Shown: positions 1 through 8,898 of the stretch, piece after piece
Numbering within the stretch: the first letter of the stretch is position 1
Layout: each line of letters starts with the position of its first letter
Origin: a virus
Reading direction: 5' to 3' (one strand)
DNA length: 64,000 nt
Virus record (IMG/VR): IMGVR_UViG_3300037258_000147
Span: 40,681 to 104,680 of that record
The notes under the pieces: generated by a model
Database searches by the model: none
The model's input: only the letters and a program-made list of their open reading frames with translations
What the model was told of the DNA's origin: nothing
Position numbers and translations under genes: made by a program

Positions 1-432
1 AACCCACTGGTAGGTGTCTACGTGGTCCGAGAAACTTTTAGCTCCTCCACGCGGCCAAAGCAAGACTCTGGTTTTTACGGGACTAAGTTTCTCAATAGAG
101 ACAGCGGGGTCTTTCTTGACATATAGGTCCCAAATGGAGTCGTATTGCGGGTCTAAAAATATGTTTTTCTCTATCGGTAGAATTCCACCGTCAGAAGCCG
201 GAATAGCGTCCCAGAGGAAATAATGAGCTAACCACCGAATGTCGAATACGCAGCGCCTACGAACTTCTTTCCCCAAAGACGAGGTAGGTACAGTATCTGA
301 TCCTAATTTAGAAAGATTCACTAAATCTTGTTTTATTTCCAGAAGAAAGGAGTATAGAATATCGTTTGGGATATTCTCTTTACTTCCATATTGATCCTGG
401 AGTGAGTCGAATCTATCTCGATTACCTGACAT
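1..432 (-). CDS. terL: Terminase large subunit, N-terminal part (runs off left edge)
   Basis: Only the first 144 codons are in the window; the frame is open to base 1. A Walker-A-like segment (LLWPRGGAKSF, about residues 124-134) is typical of the packaging ATPase that translocates DNA into the procapsid. The N-terminal 110 residues form the usual helical lead-in with WLAHYFLW. The ATG at 432 lies 10 nt from the stop of the upstream gene; the GTCC palindrome covers that junction. Assignment rests on the ATPase motif and on position at the head of the structural arm; nuclease domain not visible. Confidence 0.75.
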   Translation of the reverse strand, partial: MSGNRDRFDSLQDQYGSKENIPNDILYSFLLEIKQDLVNLSKLGSDTVPTSSLGKEVRRRCVFDIRWLAHYFLWDAIPASDGGILPIEKNIFLDPQYDSIWDLYVKKDPAVSIEKLSPVKTRVLLWPRGGAKSFSDHVDTYQWV

Positions 433-437
433 AAACC

Positions 438-452
438 GTCCATTAATTGGAC
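438..452. repeat. GTCC-N7-GGAC palindrome copy
   Basis: GTCCATTAATTGGAC. On the coding (minus) strand it supplies the TAA stop of the upstream gene (443-709) just before the terminase start. First of about 39 exact copies in the window; see findings. Confidence 0.85.
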
Positions 453-709
453 AAATCGTCCTTGTCTTCCGGAGACCAGTATCGGCAACAGCCTTTTATC
501 GGGTCTATAATCTTGAACCCGGTTTTCTTGTCCGAAGGAACTTGCTTGTCTTTTGCGACTATCTTCTGTCGGCAAAGATTTTTTCCTGTTAAATACTCGC
601 AAGTTCCGCAGTGAATTCTGAGAGGGGTCTCGATATATTCAGATACACGAGTTCCTTCTCCGTGGGGTTCGGATTTACCCATCGCGGTTTTGGCTCTTGA
701 GTCCGTCAT
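443..709 (-). CDS. Small cysteine-containing phage protein
   Basis: 88 residues with a C-x2-C pair (HCGTCEYL, about 34-41) and later Cys at about 46 and 74-75, suggesting metal binding. The N-terminus is basic and polar. Its ATG overlaps the stop of the upstream gene (TAATG) and its TAA lies inside the GTCC palindrome, so it sits in a tight operon with the terminase. Function not recognised. Confidence 0.65.
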   Translation of the reverse strand: MTDSRAKTAMGKSEPHGEGTRVSEYIETPLRIHCGTCEYLTGKNLCRQKIVAKDKQVPSDKKTGFKIIDPIKGCCRYWSPEDKDDLSN

Positions 710-879
710 TACTTTATTTTCTTTTCCAAAGCCAATCCGTGCATGTCAATTAGTGGAGATTCTTTTCCGTCTCCGTGAAAGCAGTGACCATACCCAGCCT
801 CGGTAAGTTTATCGTAAATCTCGTAGTAGGTTTCTTCGGAGACTGGCAGAGTTACGTAGGTGTAAGTGGAGGTAAGCAT
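709..879 (-). CDS. Small phage protein ending IDMHGLALEK
   Basis: 56 codons, MLTSTYTYVTLPVS...AGYGHCFH...IDMHGLAL. The layout (short beta-type N-terminus, 'LxxAGYxH.FH', then 'IDMHGIAL') resembles a conserved small phage protein I recall from structural arms, but no function is known to me. Start and stop both overlap neighbours by TAATG, indicating translational coupling. Confidence 0.6.
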   Translation of the reverse strand: MLTSTYTYVTLPVSEETYYEIYDKLTEAGYGHCFHGDGKESPLIDMHGLALEKKIK

Positions 880-1061
880 TACTTTTTTCGTTTCCGGGAC
901 TGGCCCGATTCGGACAGGGCGACTGCGATCGCCTGCTTGGGGTTTGTTACTTTCGGTCCTTTTTTAGAACCTGAATGTAGAGACCCGCTCTTAAACTCAT
1001 CCATTACCGTTTTTACGGCAGCGCGTTTTCCAGATTTTGTAGTAGGCTTTTTGTCAGGCAT
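879..1061 (-). CDS. DUF6496-like basic protein
   Basis: 60 residues, rich in Lys and Arg. The core KSGSLHSGSKKGPKVTNPKQ followed by AIAVALSE matches the family often annotated as DUF6496 in phages and bacteria, a small basic protein of unknown role. Its stop overlaps the downstream start by TAATG; its start overlaps the end of the upstream gene. Confidence 0.65.
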   Translation of the reverse strand: MPDKKPTTKSGKRAAVKTVMDEFKSGSLHSGSKKGPKVTNPKQAIAVALSESGQSRKRKK

Positions 1062-1224
1062 CTACCAACTCCTTAAGCAGTTGCTCACCATAAACAGCTT
1101 CGTTTTCTTTCTCGGATGCTATTGCAAGATAGCCGTTTAGACGAGAGTTGTTCGCCGACATTCTATCTTGGCGAATCTTTCCAGTCAGGTAAAATCGAAA
1201 CCGCTCGATAACGTCTGGTGTCAT
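1054..1224 (-). CDS. Hypothetical small protein (56 aa)
   Basis: Reading frame ATG at 1224 to TGA at 1054, MTPDVIERFRFYLTGKI...GEQLLKELVDA. Mixed charged helical sequence. Overlaps the DUF6496-like start by 8 nt. No family recognised. Confidence 0.55.
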   Translation of the reverse strand: MTPDVIERFRFYLTGKIRQDRMSANNSRLNGYLAIASEKENEAVYGEQLLKELVDA

Positions 1225-1231
1225 ATTTCCT

Positions 1232-1951
1232 TTAAAATATCGCGGCGGAAATTTTAGCTCCCGCTGCTAGAAACGGATTAGCTATATTCCACGTTCTTAC
1301 AAAAGGATTCTTACTAGGGTGCAAATAAGTATAGGTTGCTTTGGTTTCTACTTGATCTCCAGTTTGGAGCATATGCTCCCCAGTTCCGGATATGGCTACA
1401 AAGTTTTTGCTTAACGGGCCGAGGTTATCCACAAAATCCGAAACCGCTTGTTTCTTTAACAAAGTATTTACGTTTGTTCCAATTTCCGTGTACTGGCTGA
1501 CCATCGGATTTACTCTACCTAGCATCCCGTGAAAATCATCAAAAATTGTTTCTTCTTGGGAGTCTAATACGGACAGGTTTTTGTCTTCGTGATTAGCAGC
1601 AATTTCTAACTGTCCGGCAGTTAATCTAAAAGTCCCTAGAGTTTTATTTACATCAGCCAAAGTTCCGCAAGGGCCGGGTACGCAATTCCGATTAATGGAT
1701 TGTAATGTGGTGTTAATTCCAACTGAGGTGCCCCCAAGTTTTTCGGAAGCACTGGACAAGGACCGCGAGGTTTTGCTGACCGCTGTATCTAGGTTGTTTA
1801 AACTCTTGGTAGTCTGGACCAAAACCGTGGATGCTTGGTTCCCTAAATTCTTAATAGCCCGAGTCGTAGTCCATAAGAAATACGACCCGAATCCTAGAAA
1901 TATAACTAGAGACAAGCAACAAACGATTTTGGACCAGTACAGGAGTTTCAT
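1232..1951 (-). CDS. Membrane-anchored coiled protein
   Basis: 239 residues. One N-terminal transmembrane segment (about residues 7-30, KIVCCLSLVIFLGFGSYFLW) is followed by Ser/Thr/Asn-rich heptad-like stretches, then a tail with TYLHPSKNPFVRTWNIANPF. This layout resembles single-pass phage proteins that form long periplasmic or inner-tail rods, but no specific family is claimed. Confidence 0.65.
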   Translation of the reverse strand: MKLLYWSKIVCCLSLVIFLGFGSYFLWTTTRAIKNLGNQASTVLVQTTKSLNNLDTAVSKTSRSLSSASEKLGGTSVGINTTLQSINRNCVPGPCGTLADVNKTLGTFRLTAGQLEIAANHEDKNLSVLDSQEETIFDDFHGMLGRVNPMVSQYTEIGTNVNTLLKKQAVSDFVDNLGPLSKNFVAISGTGEHMLQTGDQVETKATYTYLHPSKNPFVRTWNIANPFLAAGAKISAAIF

Positions 1952-1960
1952 AGTTCCAAA

Positions 1961-2341
1961 CTACGAGATTTGTCCGGACAAGGCGTTCAGGAAGGATACG
2001 ATTCCGTTGGCTCCTGCTTGAATCTGAGCAGCAGTTGGAGTAGGGAGTTTATTCTGCTGTGCATACGCAAGTGCGGTTGGGGTGACTGCGGCGATTACTG
2101 CGGCCAGTTTCTGAGTTCCCGTGCCGTTCTGTTGTGCGGCTCCAGCAGCCAAAGCTTCCGTCTTTAGGGACTCGGTGATATAGGTGTTAGCAAGATTTAC
2201 AAGACCAGTGATTTCTGGGAACGCAGTTTCTGCCACACTTTCTCCTGCGGTAATAAGGGCCTGCCCTTGCGGGCTGCCGACATACGCGAATACTTTCTTC
2301 ACATCCGCGCCAATAGTTTCTAGTACGCTCTTAAAACTCAT
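1961..2341 (-). CDS. Hypothetical Ala-rich protein (126 aa)
   Basis: MSFKSVLETIGADVKKVFAYV, then alanine-rich helices and a C-terminal GIVSFLNALSGQIS. It has no clear transmembrane segment of holin strength. It lies in the string of small genes between fibres and terminase and overlaps the stop of the next gene (2338) by ATGA. Confidence 0.6.
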   Translation of the reverse strand: MSFKSVLETIGADVKKVFAYVGSPQGQALITAGESVAETAFPEITGLVNLANTYITESLKTEALAAGAAQQNGTGTQKLAAVIAAVTPTALAYAQQNKLPTPTAAQIQAGANGIVSFLNALSGQIS

Positions 2342-2601
2342 TTTGTTGCTCCTTGGGGTTGGGCCGGGGGTACCGGCAAAATAGGATTTGAATTATTCCT
2401 CGATATTGGAAGTGCTGTTTGAACCGAATCCCGAATCCAAGTCCATAATTCCTGCGGGGACTTAGGAATGCTAGGAGGCATATTTTTGGCTATAGACAAG
2501 CCTCCCGCGATGGCTCCAGTTCCGTATGCCTCGGAATGTCGAGTGACATGGCCTCCAATAGTGGACCAGAAGTCGCAAAAGAATTTCCAAAAACAGTCCA
2601 T
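2338..2601 (-). CDS. Hypothetical protein (87 aa)
   Basis: MDCFWKFFCDFWSTIGGH start, a small Gly/Ala-rich middle that could insert in membrane, then a Pro-rich tail. Ends at ATGA overlap with the next gene. Function unknown; lysis or virion role possible from context only. Confidence 0.55.
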   Translation of the reverse strand: MDCFWKFFCDFWSTIGGHVTRHSEAYGTGAIAGGLSIAKNMPPSIPKSPQELWTWIRDSVQTALPISRNNSNPILPVPPAQPQGATK

Positions 2602-2602
2602 T

Positions 2603-2884
2603 TTACATTCCTGCGGGAAGTGCTTGGGCTTGGGCAGGTTCTGGCGGAGCCGCTGCGGGTGCCGCGCCCTGATCTCCCATTGTTTGGTCTAGGTGATCGT
2701 GCAAACTGTTCATATCGGGGACTACATGCTGCTCTGTTTCGGGCATACTGCCGTCTTCTTCGGGGGAGAAGTGGTGGTGAGCAATGAATCCTCCCGATTT
2801 TCCGCGATGAATTTCTAGGTGATGCGGCTTTTTGCCGGATTTACTTTTCGACTTTTTTCCGCCCATGGCAGACTTGGCTCTCAT
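2603..2884 (-). CDS. Basic His/Lys-rich small protein (MGGKKSKSK type)
   Basis: 93 residues with a very basic N-terminus (GGKKSKSKSGKKPHHLEIHR), a GGFIAHHHF segment, then an acidic and Pro/Ala-rich tail. I recall similar short His-rich sequences in other phages but without a function. Start may be residue 7 (MGGKK) rather than 1. Confidence 0.6.
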   Translation of the reverse strand: MRAKSAMGGKKSKSKSGKKPHHLEIHRGKSGGFIAHHHFSPEEDGSMPETEQHVVPDMNSLHDHLDQTMGDQGAAPAAAPPEPAQAQALPAGM

Positions 2885-2895
2885 ATTTTTTCCTT

Positions 2896-2910
2896 GTCCA
2901 TTAAATGGAC
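2896..2910. repeat. GTCC-N7-GGAC palindrome copy
   Basis: GTCCATTAAATGGAC in the gap 2885-2986 upstream of the minus-strand small-gene run. The gap holds no other gene that I can support. Confidence 0.85.
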
Positions 2911-2986
2911 GATTAGATTGATTTTGTTAATTAACTGTCGCGCTCGCGAAGGTCGCGCCTTGTGCGTTGCTCACGGTTCCCCAAAC

Positions 2987-5230
2987 TCACTGTCCGGCGA
3001 GGAGCAACTGCGGCGGCGTGCTGCCCGTGCCACTCGTGGAGTCATTCTCAAACACCTTTTCGTCAAACTGCCGCACATCCGGCCAGAGCATCGTTCCAGT
3101 ACAAGAGCCCGGGTTTGAAGCAAGCGCATATTTGATCGTCGTCGTGGTCGAACCGGTCATAAACACTTCCGCTCCGGTAGCTGTCCCGGCTCCGCTGGTT
3201 GCGCAACTGCCTCCACTGATCTGGAGCGGGCCGATAATGTCGTTCGCATTGCCGGGGAGCCCGGAAACAGTCAGAGTCTCCGTTCCGCTGGTCCAGCTTG
3301 AGCCCGTGATGGTGTAGGAGTTCTGGTAGCTCGTGTCTACCGGTAGATGGTAGTAGGCCAGGGCCGCAGGGTTGTCATAGGCGAATCCATTGACGTGAGG
3401 GCCGCTAGTCACGTCAGGTCCAGCGGCGGGGAAAGGATTCGTCGTCGAACCGGAGCAAGAAGTCGGGAAAGTCGCCCAGCTTGTGCAAACCTTCCACCAC
3501 GAGAGGCCGGTCCCGCCGGAAGGATGGGCCGTAGCCGAGTTCATGAAGAACGATGCTGGAATGGTACCCGAACCTCCGCAGACCGCTGGTGTGGAGGGGA
3601 CCGAGTTTTCAAACGGCACCGCGTTCCCGCTCAAAGTTACGGGGACCTCGCTCGACTGGCACCGCACCGCATTGTTGACCGTATCGTAGTTGGCCCAGCG
3701 CATCAGGCTTGTGGGCGTCAACGTGTCGCCAGGACCATGATTCACGCGGAAGATTGCGCCGTCGGACGTGCCCTGATACACGGTGCATTGTTGCCCATTT
3801 GTATTGCCGAGCGCATTCGCAACGGCATTGTCGAAGCGGTGAAACGAGTCGAACGAAAGGCCGTCTCCGGTGATTCCTGCGCTATGGATAAACGGTGGAT
3901 CGGTGCAGGAATCGTAGTTCCTAAAGAAAGTGTTCAGGTCGCCGGTGCCCCAGGTATCGTCGTCGTCGATCCAATTCATCTCGTTGCCTTCGTTGAGGAG
4001 GAAGGAAACGCCGGAATTGAAATTGTCATGCTGGTAGTCGGTGGACTGTACGTAGTTCGCCGTGACGTTCTGCGCGAAGTTGTACGCGATCACGTCTCCG
4101 GTCGATGCTCCGTGGCCCTCAAGAAACAGACCGTTTTCAGCCAGATTGTTGATGATGAGGCTGTCGGAATCGTTCCACAGCACCACTTGGAATCCATTGC
4201 CGGACATCGTGGCCGGGGCCGCACCGAAGAAATAGCTATTGGCCAGGAGATTGTTTTTTCCTGCGGTATTGTTCCCAACGATGAGTGCGGTGCCGTTACC
4301 GCCAACGAACCGCACGCCTTTAATCCAGGAAGCGTAGCCAACAAGCGCGGTAGTGGGGCTGACGATGGTCAGGTCTTCAAGTCCGCTGCCAAATCCGCTG
4401 GTGCCGCTCGACCAGTAGAGGACGGCGGTGTTGGACGTTGACCAGTTGGGAAGATAGATTCCTGGCGCGAAGCCGAGAGTGTACGAGCCCCCGCCGTTAT
4501 TGGTGACGGAGGTTATGACCACGACTTGCTTTTGTGAGGTCTGTTGGCCGCTCCCCGAACCGCTGCCGGAGATATTGCAGACACTCGACCCTCCGCAGAC
4601 AAAGACCGCGCCGTTGTCCGTGATTGATCCTGTCGGGCAGGAATTGAAGCCGGAAGTGTTCTGCGCGCTTCCGCTGAATCCAGAGTCGCATTGGTTGAAC
4701 CACGCCAGCGCGTGAACCACCGGAGTTGCGCCGGAAGCACTGGTTACCGTGACTGAAGTGGCACCGGCGGATGGGCTGGCGTTCAACGTACCGCCTCCAA
4801 TTGATCCATTGCCTCCAACGCTTAGAGTTCCACCGGATTGCGTCAGAATGGTGCTCATCGGACCTGACCCGCGCAGCGTTGTGTAAGCAGCGTTGACGCT
4901 GAAATTGGAGCTCATGGAGAATGCCCCGGCGGCCAGCAGCAGGTACGATCCTGTCGGATTTGCGGAGGCGCAGGCCGATAGCGCAGTGGCAATCGTTGAT
5001 GTCGAAGTCCCTGCCGCAACCGGTACGGTGATTCCCGCCTGAGCGGAAGTACAGGCTGGACGTGTTGGCGGAGTCCAGGGGTTAGGCGGCATCTCACCGT
5101 CAGGCAGCGAAGCGGGGAGGCCCGCCGATCCCCAATCGATTGCGCGCGCGGGAGCGATGATGCCCGACCATGATTGTGCGGGAACAAGCGAACTAGAAAA
5201 CAACAGGGCCAGAAGCACAATCTTCTTCAT
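2987..5230 (-). CDS. Secreted tail-spike-like beta-helix protein
   Basis: 747 residues beginning with a Sec signal peptide (MKKIVLLALLFSSSLVPAQS). The body is Gly/Ser/Thr/Asn-rich with short repeated strands (YLLLAAGAF, TTLRGSGP, NNLLANSYFFG, DSLIINNLAENG, DVIAYNF) characteristic of a right-handed parallel beta-helix as in spikes or polysaccharide lyases. Base composition is clearly GC-richer than the surrounding phage genes, so it was probably acquired from a bacterium. Enzyme activity cannot be read. A signal peptide on a virion fibre is unusual; it could instead be a secreted surface protein. Confidence 0.6.
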   Translation of the reverse strand: MKKIVLLALLFSSSLVPAQSWSGIIAPARAIDWGSAGLPASLPDGEMPPNPWTPPTRPACTSAQAGITVPVAAGTSTSTIATALSACASANPTGSYLLLAAGAFSMSSNFSVNAAYTTLRGSGPMSTILTQSGGTLSVGGNGSIGGGTLNASPSAGATSVTVTSASGATPVVHALAWFNQCDSGFSGSAQNTSGFNSCPTGSITDNGAVFVCGGSSVCNISGSGSGSGQQTSQKQVVVITSVTNNGGGSYTLGFAPGIYLPNWSTSNTAVLYWSSGTSGFGSGLEDLTIVSPTTALVGYASWIKGVRFVGGNGTALIVGNNTAGKNNLLANSYFFGAAPATMSGNGFQVVLWNDSDSLIINNLAENGLFLEGHGASTGDVIAYNFAQNVTANYVQSTDYQHDNFNSGVSFLLNEGNEMNWIDDDDTWGTGDLNTFFRNYDSCTDPPFIHSAGITGDGLSFDSFHRFDNAVANALGNTNGQQCTVYQGTSDGAIFRVNHGPGDTLTPTSLMRWANYDTVNNAVRCQSSEVPVTLSGNAVPFENSVPSTPAVCGGSGTIPASFFMNSATAHPSGGTGLSWWKVCTSWATFPTSCSGSTTNPFPAAGPDVTSGPHVNGFAYDNPAALAYYHLPVDTSYQNSYTITGSSWTSGTETLTVSGLPGNANDIIGPLQISGGSCATSGAGTATGAEVFMTGSTTTTIKYALASNPGSCTGTMLWPDVRQFDEKVFENDSTSGTGSTPPQLLLAGQ

Positions 5231-5970
5231 TTGAACCCCGCCGCTGTTCCGGCAAATGATTGGAAGCCTGCGCCGATTTGACCGGTAATCGAAGTCTGCG
5301 TGCTGCTGAATATGAAATCCTCACAACCAGAATCGGTAGCTGTAGTCAGGGTTGCTCCAGAGACTCCTCGCAATGTCGCTGATGATGCGCCTATCGTGCC
5401 TGCCGTCCATGCGGCCCCTGATCCCGAAGCGCCTGCGCACACAATAACCAACTCCGCAGATGCGCCCGTGGAGAATGCTGGCGAGGTCCATTGCGAGGCT
5501 GCCGTGGCTTGGTAGCTTCCCGTTTGAACGTCGAAAGAGGGCGAGCCAGCGACGGTGTAGTGCAGCACGACCAGGCTTGAAAATGTTCCCGCGCCGGTCG
5601 CGCAACTAAAGGTTGTGCTGCCTGTTGAAGTCATCCTACTCCAGGCACCTTGCAACGTTCCCGGACCACCACCCGTAGCTTGCGGCGTTAACGTATTCCA
5701 TGTAGAGGACGGCGAACTGGTGAAGGTGAAGGAAGCGACAGCCCCAAAGGTTCGACAATACTGATATACGAAGTCTCCGGCGGTAACAGAAAGGGCCGGG
5801 CTGGTTATGGTGCCTCCGCCCGCCACTTCATCCACAAAAGTGTAGTTGACAAAAGTGTAGGTCGCACCGCCGCCGCCAGTCGCTTGGGGGACGAACGGGA
5901 ACGGCATCACCGGAGACTGTGCCGCGCACGATGCACAGAGGACGAGCAGAGCCAGCATCACTTTGCTCAT
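5227..5970 (-). CDS. Secreted Ser/Thr-rich protein (spike/fibre accessory)
   Basis: The start was set at the ATG (5970) that overlaps the TGA of the upstream gene. 247 residues with a signal peptide (MSKVMLALLVLCASCAAQ) and a beta-rich Ser/Thr/Gly body containing VVLHYTVAGSPSFDV, a jelly-roll-like pattern. Composition is GC-rich like the next gene, to which it is coupled by ATGA at 5230. Role unknown; it moves with the spike module. Confidence 0.6.
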   Translation of the reverse strand: MSKVMLALLVLCASCAAQSPVMPFPFVPQATGGGGATYTFVNYTFVDEVAGGGTITSPALSVTAGDFVYQYCRTFGAVASFTFTSSPSSTWNTLTPQATGGGPGTLQGAWSRMTSTGSTTFSCATGAGTFSSLVVLHYTVAGSPSFDVQTGSYQATAASQWTSPAFSTGASAELVIVCAGASGSGAAWTAGTIGASSATLRGVSGATLTTATDSGCEDFIFSSTQTSITGQIGAGFQSFAGTAAGFK

Positions 5971-8300
5971 CGCACCACTCTCCAGTTGAGTGTCAAGGCT
6001 CCGGGCGTGATCGATGCGGAAGTAGAATTGCAGACTTTGAAATTGACGTTGCCAGAAGTCGGATACGGATAGATACTCAAGACCGCACCCGTAGATGACG
6101 CGCCGTAGCCCGTCACTGCCGTGGGGTCGCCGTTGAAGCCCACTGTGATGGTATCCGTGGTCGCCACGCCGGTTGCCGAGACCGTGACTACTGTTTCGCA
6201 AGCTCCAGAGGCTACCGCGCCGGTGTTCATGGCGGCTGTCCCGCTGGCTATCAGCACGCCGAACGCGCCCGCCGTTCCTGTGTTAACGGCAAGCGCCGTA
6301 GCAACGCCAGTGCCGAGACCCGTAACCGCGCTCAGCGGAGCCGCCGCAACTGTCGTGGCGCACGAACCTGCGGAAGTGGTCACGTTGCCGGTAAGTGCGG
6401 GCTGTTGCGCGCACGGCACTGTGCCGCTGTTGATCTGTGCACCGGAAATGCTCTTGTTGGTCAGCGTCTGCGTGTCGCTCGTGCCGACAATCGCTCCCGA
6501 TGGTGCAGACTTCCCGGCGAGCGTGCTTGCATTGCCCCACGCCGCGTTAAAGTTGGTCCCGTCGGTCAGGATAGTGAAGCTGGCAGGACCGAGAACTGTT
6601 GAAGGTCCGTTGTACGTCACCGTCCCGCTAGTGACGGTCAGTGTGCTGCCGCTGGTAACCTGAAAACTCATGATCCCGCCTGTGCACACAGCAGAAGGCA
6701 GCGTCACCGTCACGCTTGCGGTCACGTAGTAGGAGTTCCCCGCGCAGGATGCGGAGAACGAAGTCCCTTCCGTAGTCTGGTTTGTGTTCGCAGCAGCCGC
6801 GCCCATGTCGCCGAGAGCCTGCGTGGGCGTGCGGTACTGAATCAGGTGGAGCGTCGAAGTCGATTCGGCAAACTCCGGGGTTGTAGTTGTGCCAGAGCCG
6901 TCGCTGACATTGCCGCTGCCGCTGGCGTTTGCCAGTACGAACGCATCGGTCGCCAACTTGGTCGTGTTGTCGCCCACGGTTTGCGTAGTCGCCGCCGTGC
7001 CGTTCGGCAGCGCGGGTGTGCCGCTCAAGTTCGAGGCAGTCCCGCCCACGTTGCACGATGTGCAAGTTCCCGTAAGATTAGTAATAACTCCAGATGTTGG
7101 GGTTCCGAGCAACGGGCTAACTAAAGTAGGCGAGGTTGCAAATACTGCCGCACCCGAACCGGTTTCATCAGTCAAGGCACTTGCTAAATTCGCGCTGGAA
7201 GGTGTTGCTAGGAAGGTAGCGACTCCAGTTCCTAATCCAGTAATTCCAGATACCGGAACACTAGTAGCTGCAATAGTTCCGCTTCCGGATACCCCAAGAG
7301 AAGCCCCAGTTCCAACCACCATCGCAGCGGTAGTATTAGTGCTGCTGGTAAGAGCAGAGAAAGCCGAAGAACCAGAACCGCAAGACCCCCAAGTTGGAGT
7401 AGCAGCAGGACCTGCTGAAAGAAAACAATTCCCTAATGTTCCAGCAGAACCGGCTACCTCTAAAGGAGAAGTAGTTCCAGAAAGATTTATCCCAGCAGAA
7501 TAAGTATTTAGTGCGCTGAATGTCTGGGCAATTCCCAAGCCTGCTACTGTAGCACTAGTAGCCGGGAACGTCATTGTAGTAGCGTCTGTTCCGGCAAAAG
7601 TAAGGCTGTTACTTATAGTAAGGGTCTTGGAAGTAGTTCCGCCAGCAACCGAAAACCCTGTTGCGCGCGCAGTGAAAGTCAAACCATTTACGGTAGACGG
7701 AGTAATCGCCCCGAGGGTGATAGTTAGATTAGGAGTCGTTCCTCCAGAAGAAGTACCAGACACTCCGTTTGCTGTGGCTACCCCAATTGCTGTTACTGTC
7801 CCGGTTCCCGGGGCTCCGCCGTCTGTCAACGTGCAAGTAGAACCAGATACTGTACAGGTAACGACGTGGCCGTTTGTCGGAACCGTAACGAAACCTAAAA
7901 TTGTGTTTGAAGTAGTAGCAGCACTTCCCCAAATCGTATGGGCTGCGGAACCCCCGTTAGCTGTCTGAAGAGTTCCCGCACTTGTTCCGTCGATTCCTAA
8001 AACTGGGGTAAATGTTAATGCTGGGGTTGCTCCGGCCATAATCTGACCAACAGAACCTGCAAGGTCTAGCGTAGTCGCGCCCGCACTTCCCCCAACCGCA
8101 ATAGTAGAATGGGGAGAAGTAATCGCATCTCCGCCGCCGCTGCTACTAAACGTAAAGGTCTGCCCCGATTGACTAACTCCCGTGCCGTTAAAGATATACG
8201 GGGGCGGAACTCCGTTGATCGTAGGAGATGGAGTCTGCGCACTCGTCCATTTTATGGACAAAAAAGCGAGCGCGATAAATAATAGATTTCTTGCTTTCAC
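5967..8300 (-). CDS. Large repetitive tail-fibre-like protein, mosaic
   Basis: 777 residues, with an N-terminal signal-like segment (MKARNLLFIALAFLSIKWTSA) whose SIKWT is encoded by an in-frame GTCC palindrome copy at 8245. The body is Thr/Ser/Gly-rich with repeats such as GTGVATFLATPSSANLASAL and TKLATDAFV, the style of phage receptor-binding fibres. The first ~410 codons (8300 to about 7070) have phage-like composition while the rest is GC-rich, indicating fusion of a phage shaft to an imported distal part. Confidence 0.65.
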   Translation of the reverse strand: MKARNLLFIALAFLSIKWTSAQTPSPTINGVPPPYIFNGTGVSQSGQTFTFSSSGGGDAITSPHSTIAVGGSAGATTLDLAGSVGQIMAGATPALTFTPVLGIDGTSAGTLQTANGGSAAHTIWGSAATTSNTILGFVTVPTNGHVVTCTVSGSTCTLTDGGAPGTGTVTAIGVATANGVSGTSSGGTTPNLTITLGAITPSTVNGLTFTARATGFSVAGGTTSKTLTISNSLTFAGTDATTMTFPATSATVAGLGIAQTFSALNTYSAGINLSGTTSPLEVAGSAGTLGNCFLSAGPAATPTWGSCGSGSSAFSALTSSTNTTAAMVVGTGASLGVSGSGTIAATSVPVSGITGLGTGVATFLATPSSANLASALTDETGSGAAVFATSPTLVSPLLGTPTSGVITNLTGTCTSCNVGGTASNLSGTPALPNGTAATTQTVGDNTTKLATDAFVLANASGSGNVSDGSGTTTTPEFAESTSTLHLIQYRTPTQALGDMGAAAANTNQTTEGTSFSASCAGNSYYVTASVTVTLPSAVCTGGIMSFQVTSGSTLTVTSGTVTYNGPSTVLGPASFTILTDGTNFNAAWGNASTLAGKSAPSGAIVGTSDTQTLTNKSISGAQINSGTVPCAQQPALTGNVTTSAGSCATTVAAAPLSAVTGLGTGVATALAVNTGTAGAFGVLIASGTAAMNTGAVASGACETVVTVSATGVATTDTITVGFNGDPTAVTGYGASSTGAVLSIYPYPTSGNVNFKVCNSTSASITPGALTLNWRVVR
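8245..8259. repeat. GTCC-N7-GGAC palindrome inside a signal peptide
   Basis: GTCCATTTTATGGAC, read on the minus strand as codons for SIKW(T). In-frame insertion inside the fibre gene. Confidence 0.8.
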
Positions 8301-8304
8301 TCAA

Positions 8305-8655
8305 TCACACTGTCCAGTAAAGATACAAAACGGTTCCAGTCGCAGTTAAACCTGTGACAGCGAAATCTCTCCAAGTAAAAGTTCCGAGCGGTTCTGTCGG
8401 TTCGTCCGAATATAAAATAGAGCGCGCGCCTACGGAGGCGGCCACGGGCAGCGGTGGGTACAAATTAATCGAATCGGATGGGGCCGTAATGGTTACAGTT
8501 CCAGCAGACGAGGCTCCGCCCGTCCCGACTACGAGAACTAATTTGTAGACACGAATTCCTGTGGTATACCCGGCATTTTTGACAGCCGTTATATTGCGCC
8601 ATGACGTGGTATCAGTATCCAGAGTCATGGGCTGGTTCAAAGGTTGGTTAGCCAA
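8305..8655 (-). CDS. Hypothetical virion-associated protein (116 aa)
   Basis: Beta-rich sequence MANQPLNQPMTLDTDTTSW...VYKLVLVVGTGG...GTFTWRDFAVTGL. Compact all-beta character and position between fibre genes suggest a fibre- or capsid-decorating protein. No family recognised. Confidence 0.55.
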   Translation of the reverse strand: MANQPLNQPMTLDTDTTSWRNITAVKNAGYTTGIRVYKLVLVVGTGGASSAGTVTITAPSDSINLYPPLPVAASVGARSILYSDEPTEPLGTFTWRDFAVTGLTATGTVLYLYWTV

Positions 8656-8664
8656 GGTTACCTC

Positions 8665-8874
8665 TTATAAATCAAAATGATGGCGGATAGCTTGCTTCAG
8701 TTTGGATATAACCGCCTGAAAGTGTACCTGAAGACGCGGCTCAGCCAAATCTCTGGCAACCAACAGATCGCCGAGCCAGTCTTTTAATTCTTGTTCTACG
8801 TCGGAGAGAATAAGGGTTCGGTCCCAAGCCCATAGACAGGCTAAAAGTGCTATGACTAAAAATACGAGCCACAT
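8665..8874 (-). CDS. Small membrane-anchored protein (69 aa)
   Basis: One N-terminal membrane segment (WLVFLVIALLACLWAW, residues 2-17) followed by a charged amphipathic helix. The size and topology fit an i-spanin-like or other lysis accessory protein, but no partner gene is identifiable, so this is only a structural description. Confidence 0.5.
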   Translation of the reverse strand: MWLVFLVIALLACLWAWDRTLILSDVEQELKDWLGDLLVARDLAEPRLQVHFQAVISKLKQAIRHHFDL

Positions 8875-8898
8875 ATTCCCTCCGACGGTTGGGTTTAA

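Noticed and set aside
3347-4441. 364-codon plus-strand frame
   Set aside because: Lies antisense to the beta-helix spike gene in GC-rich DNA; low-complexity basic translation; shadow.
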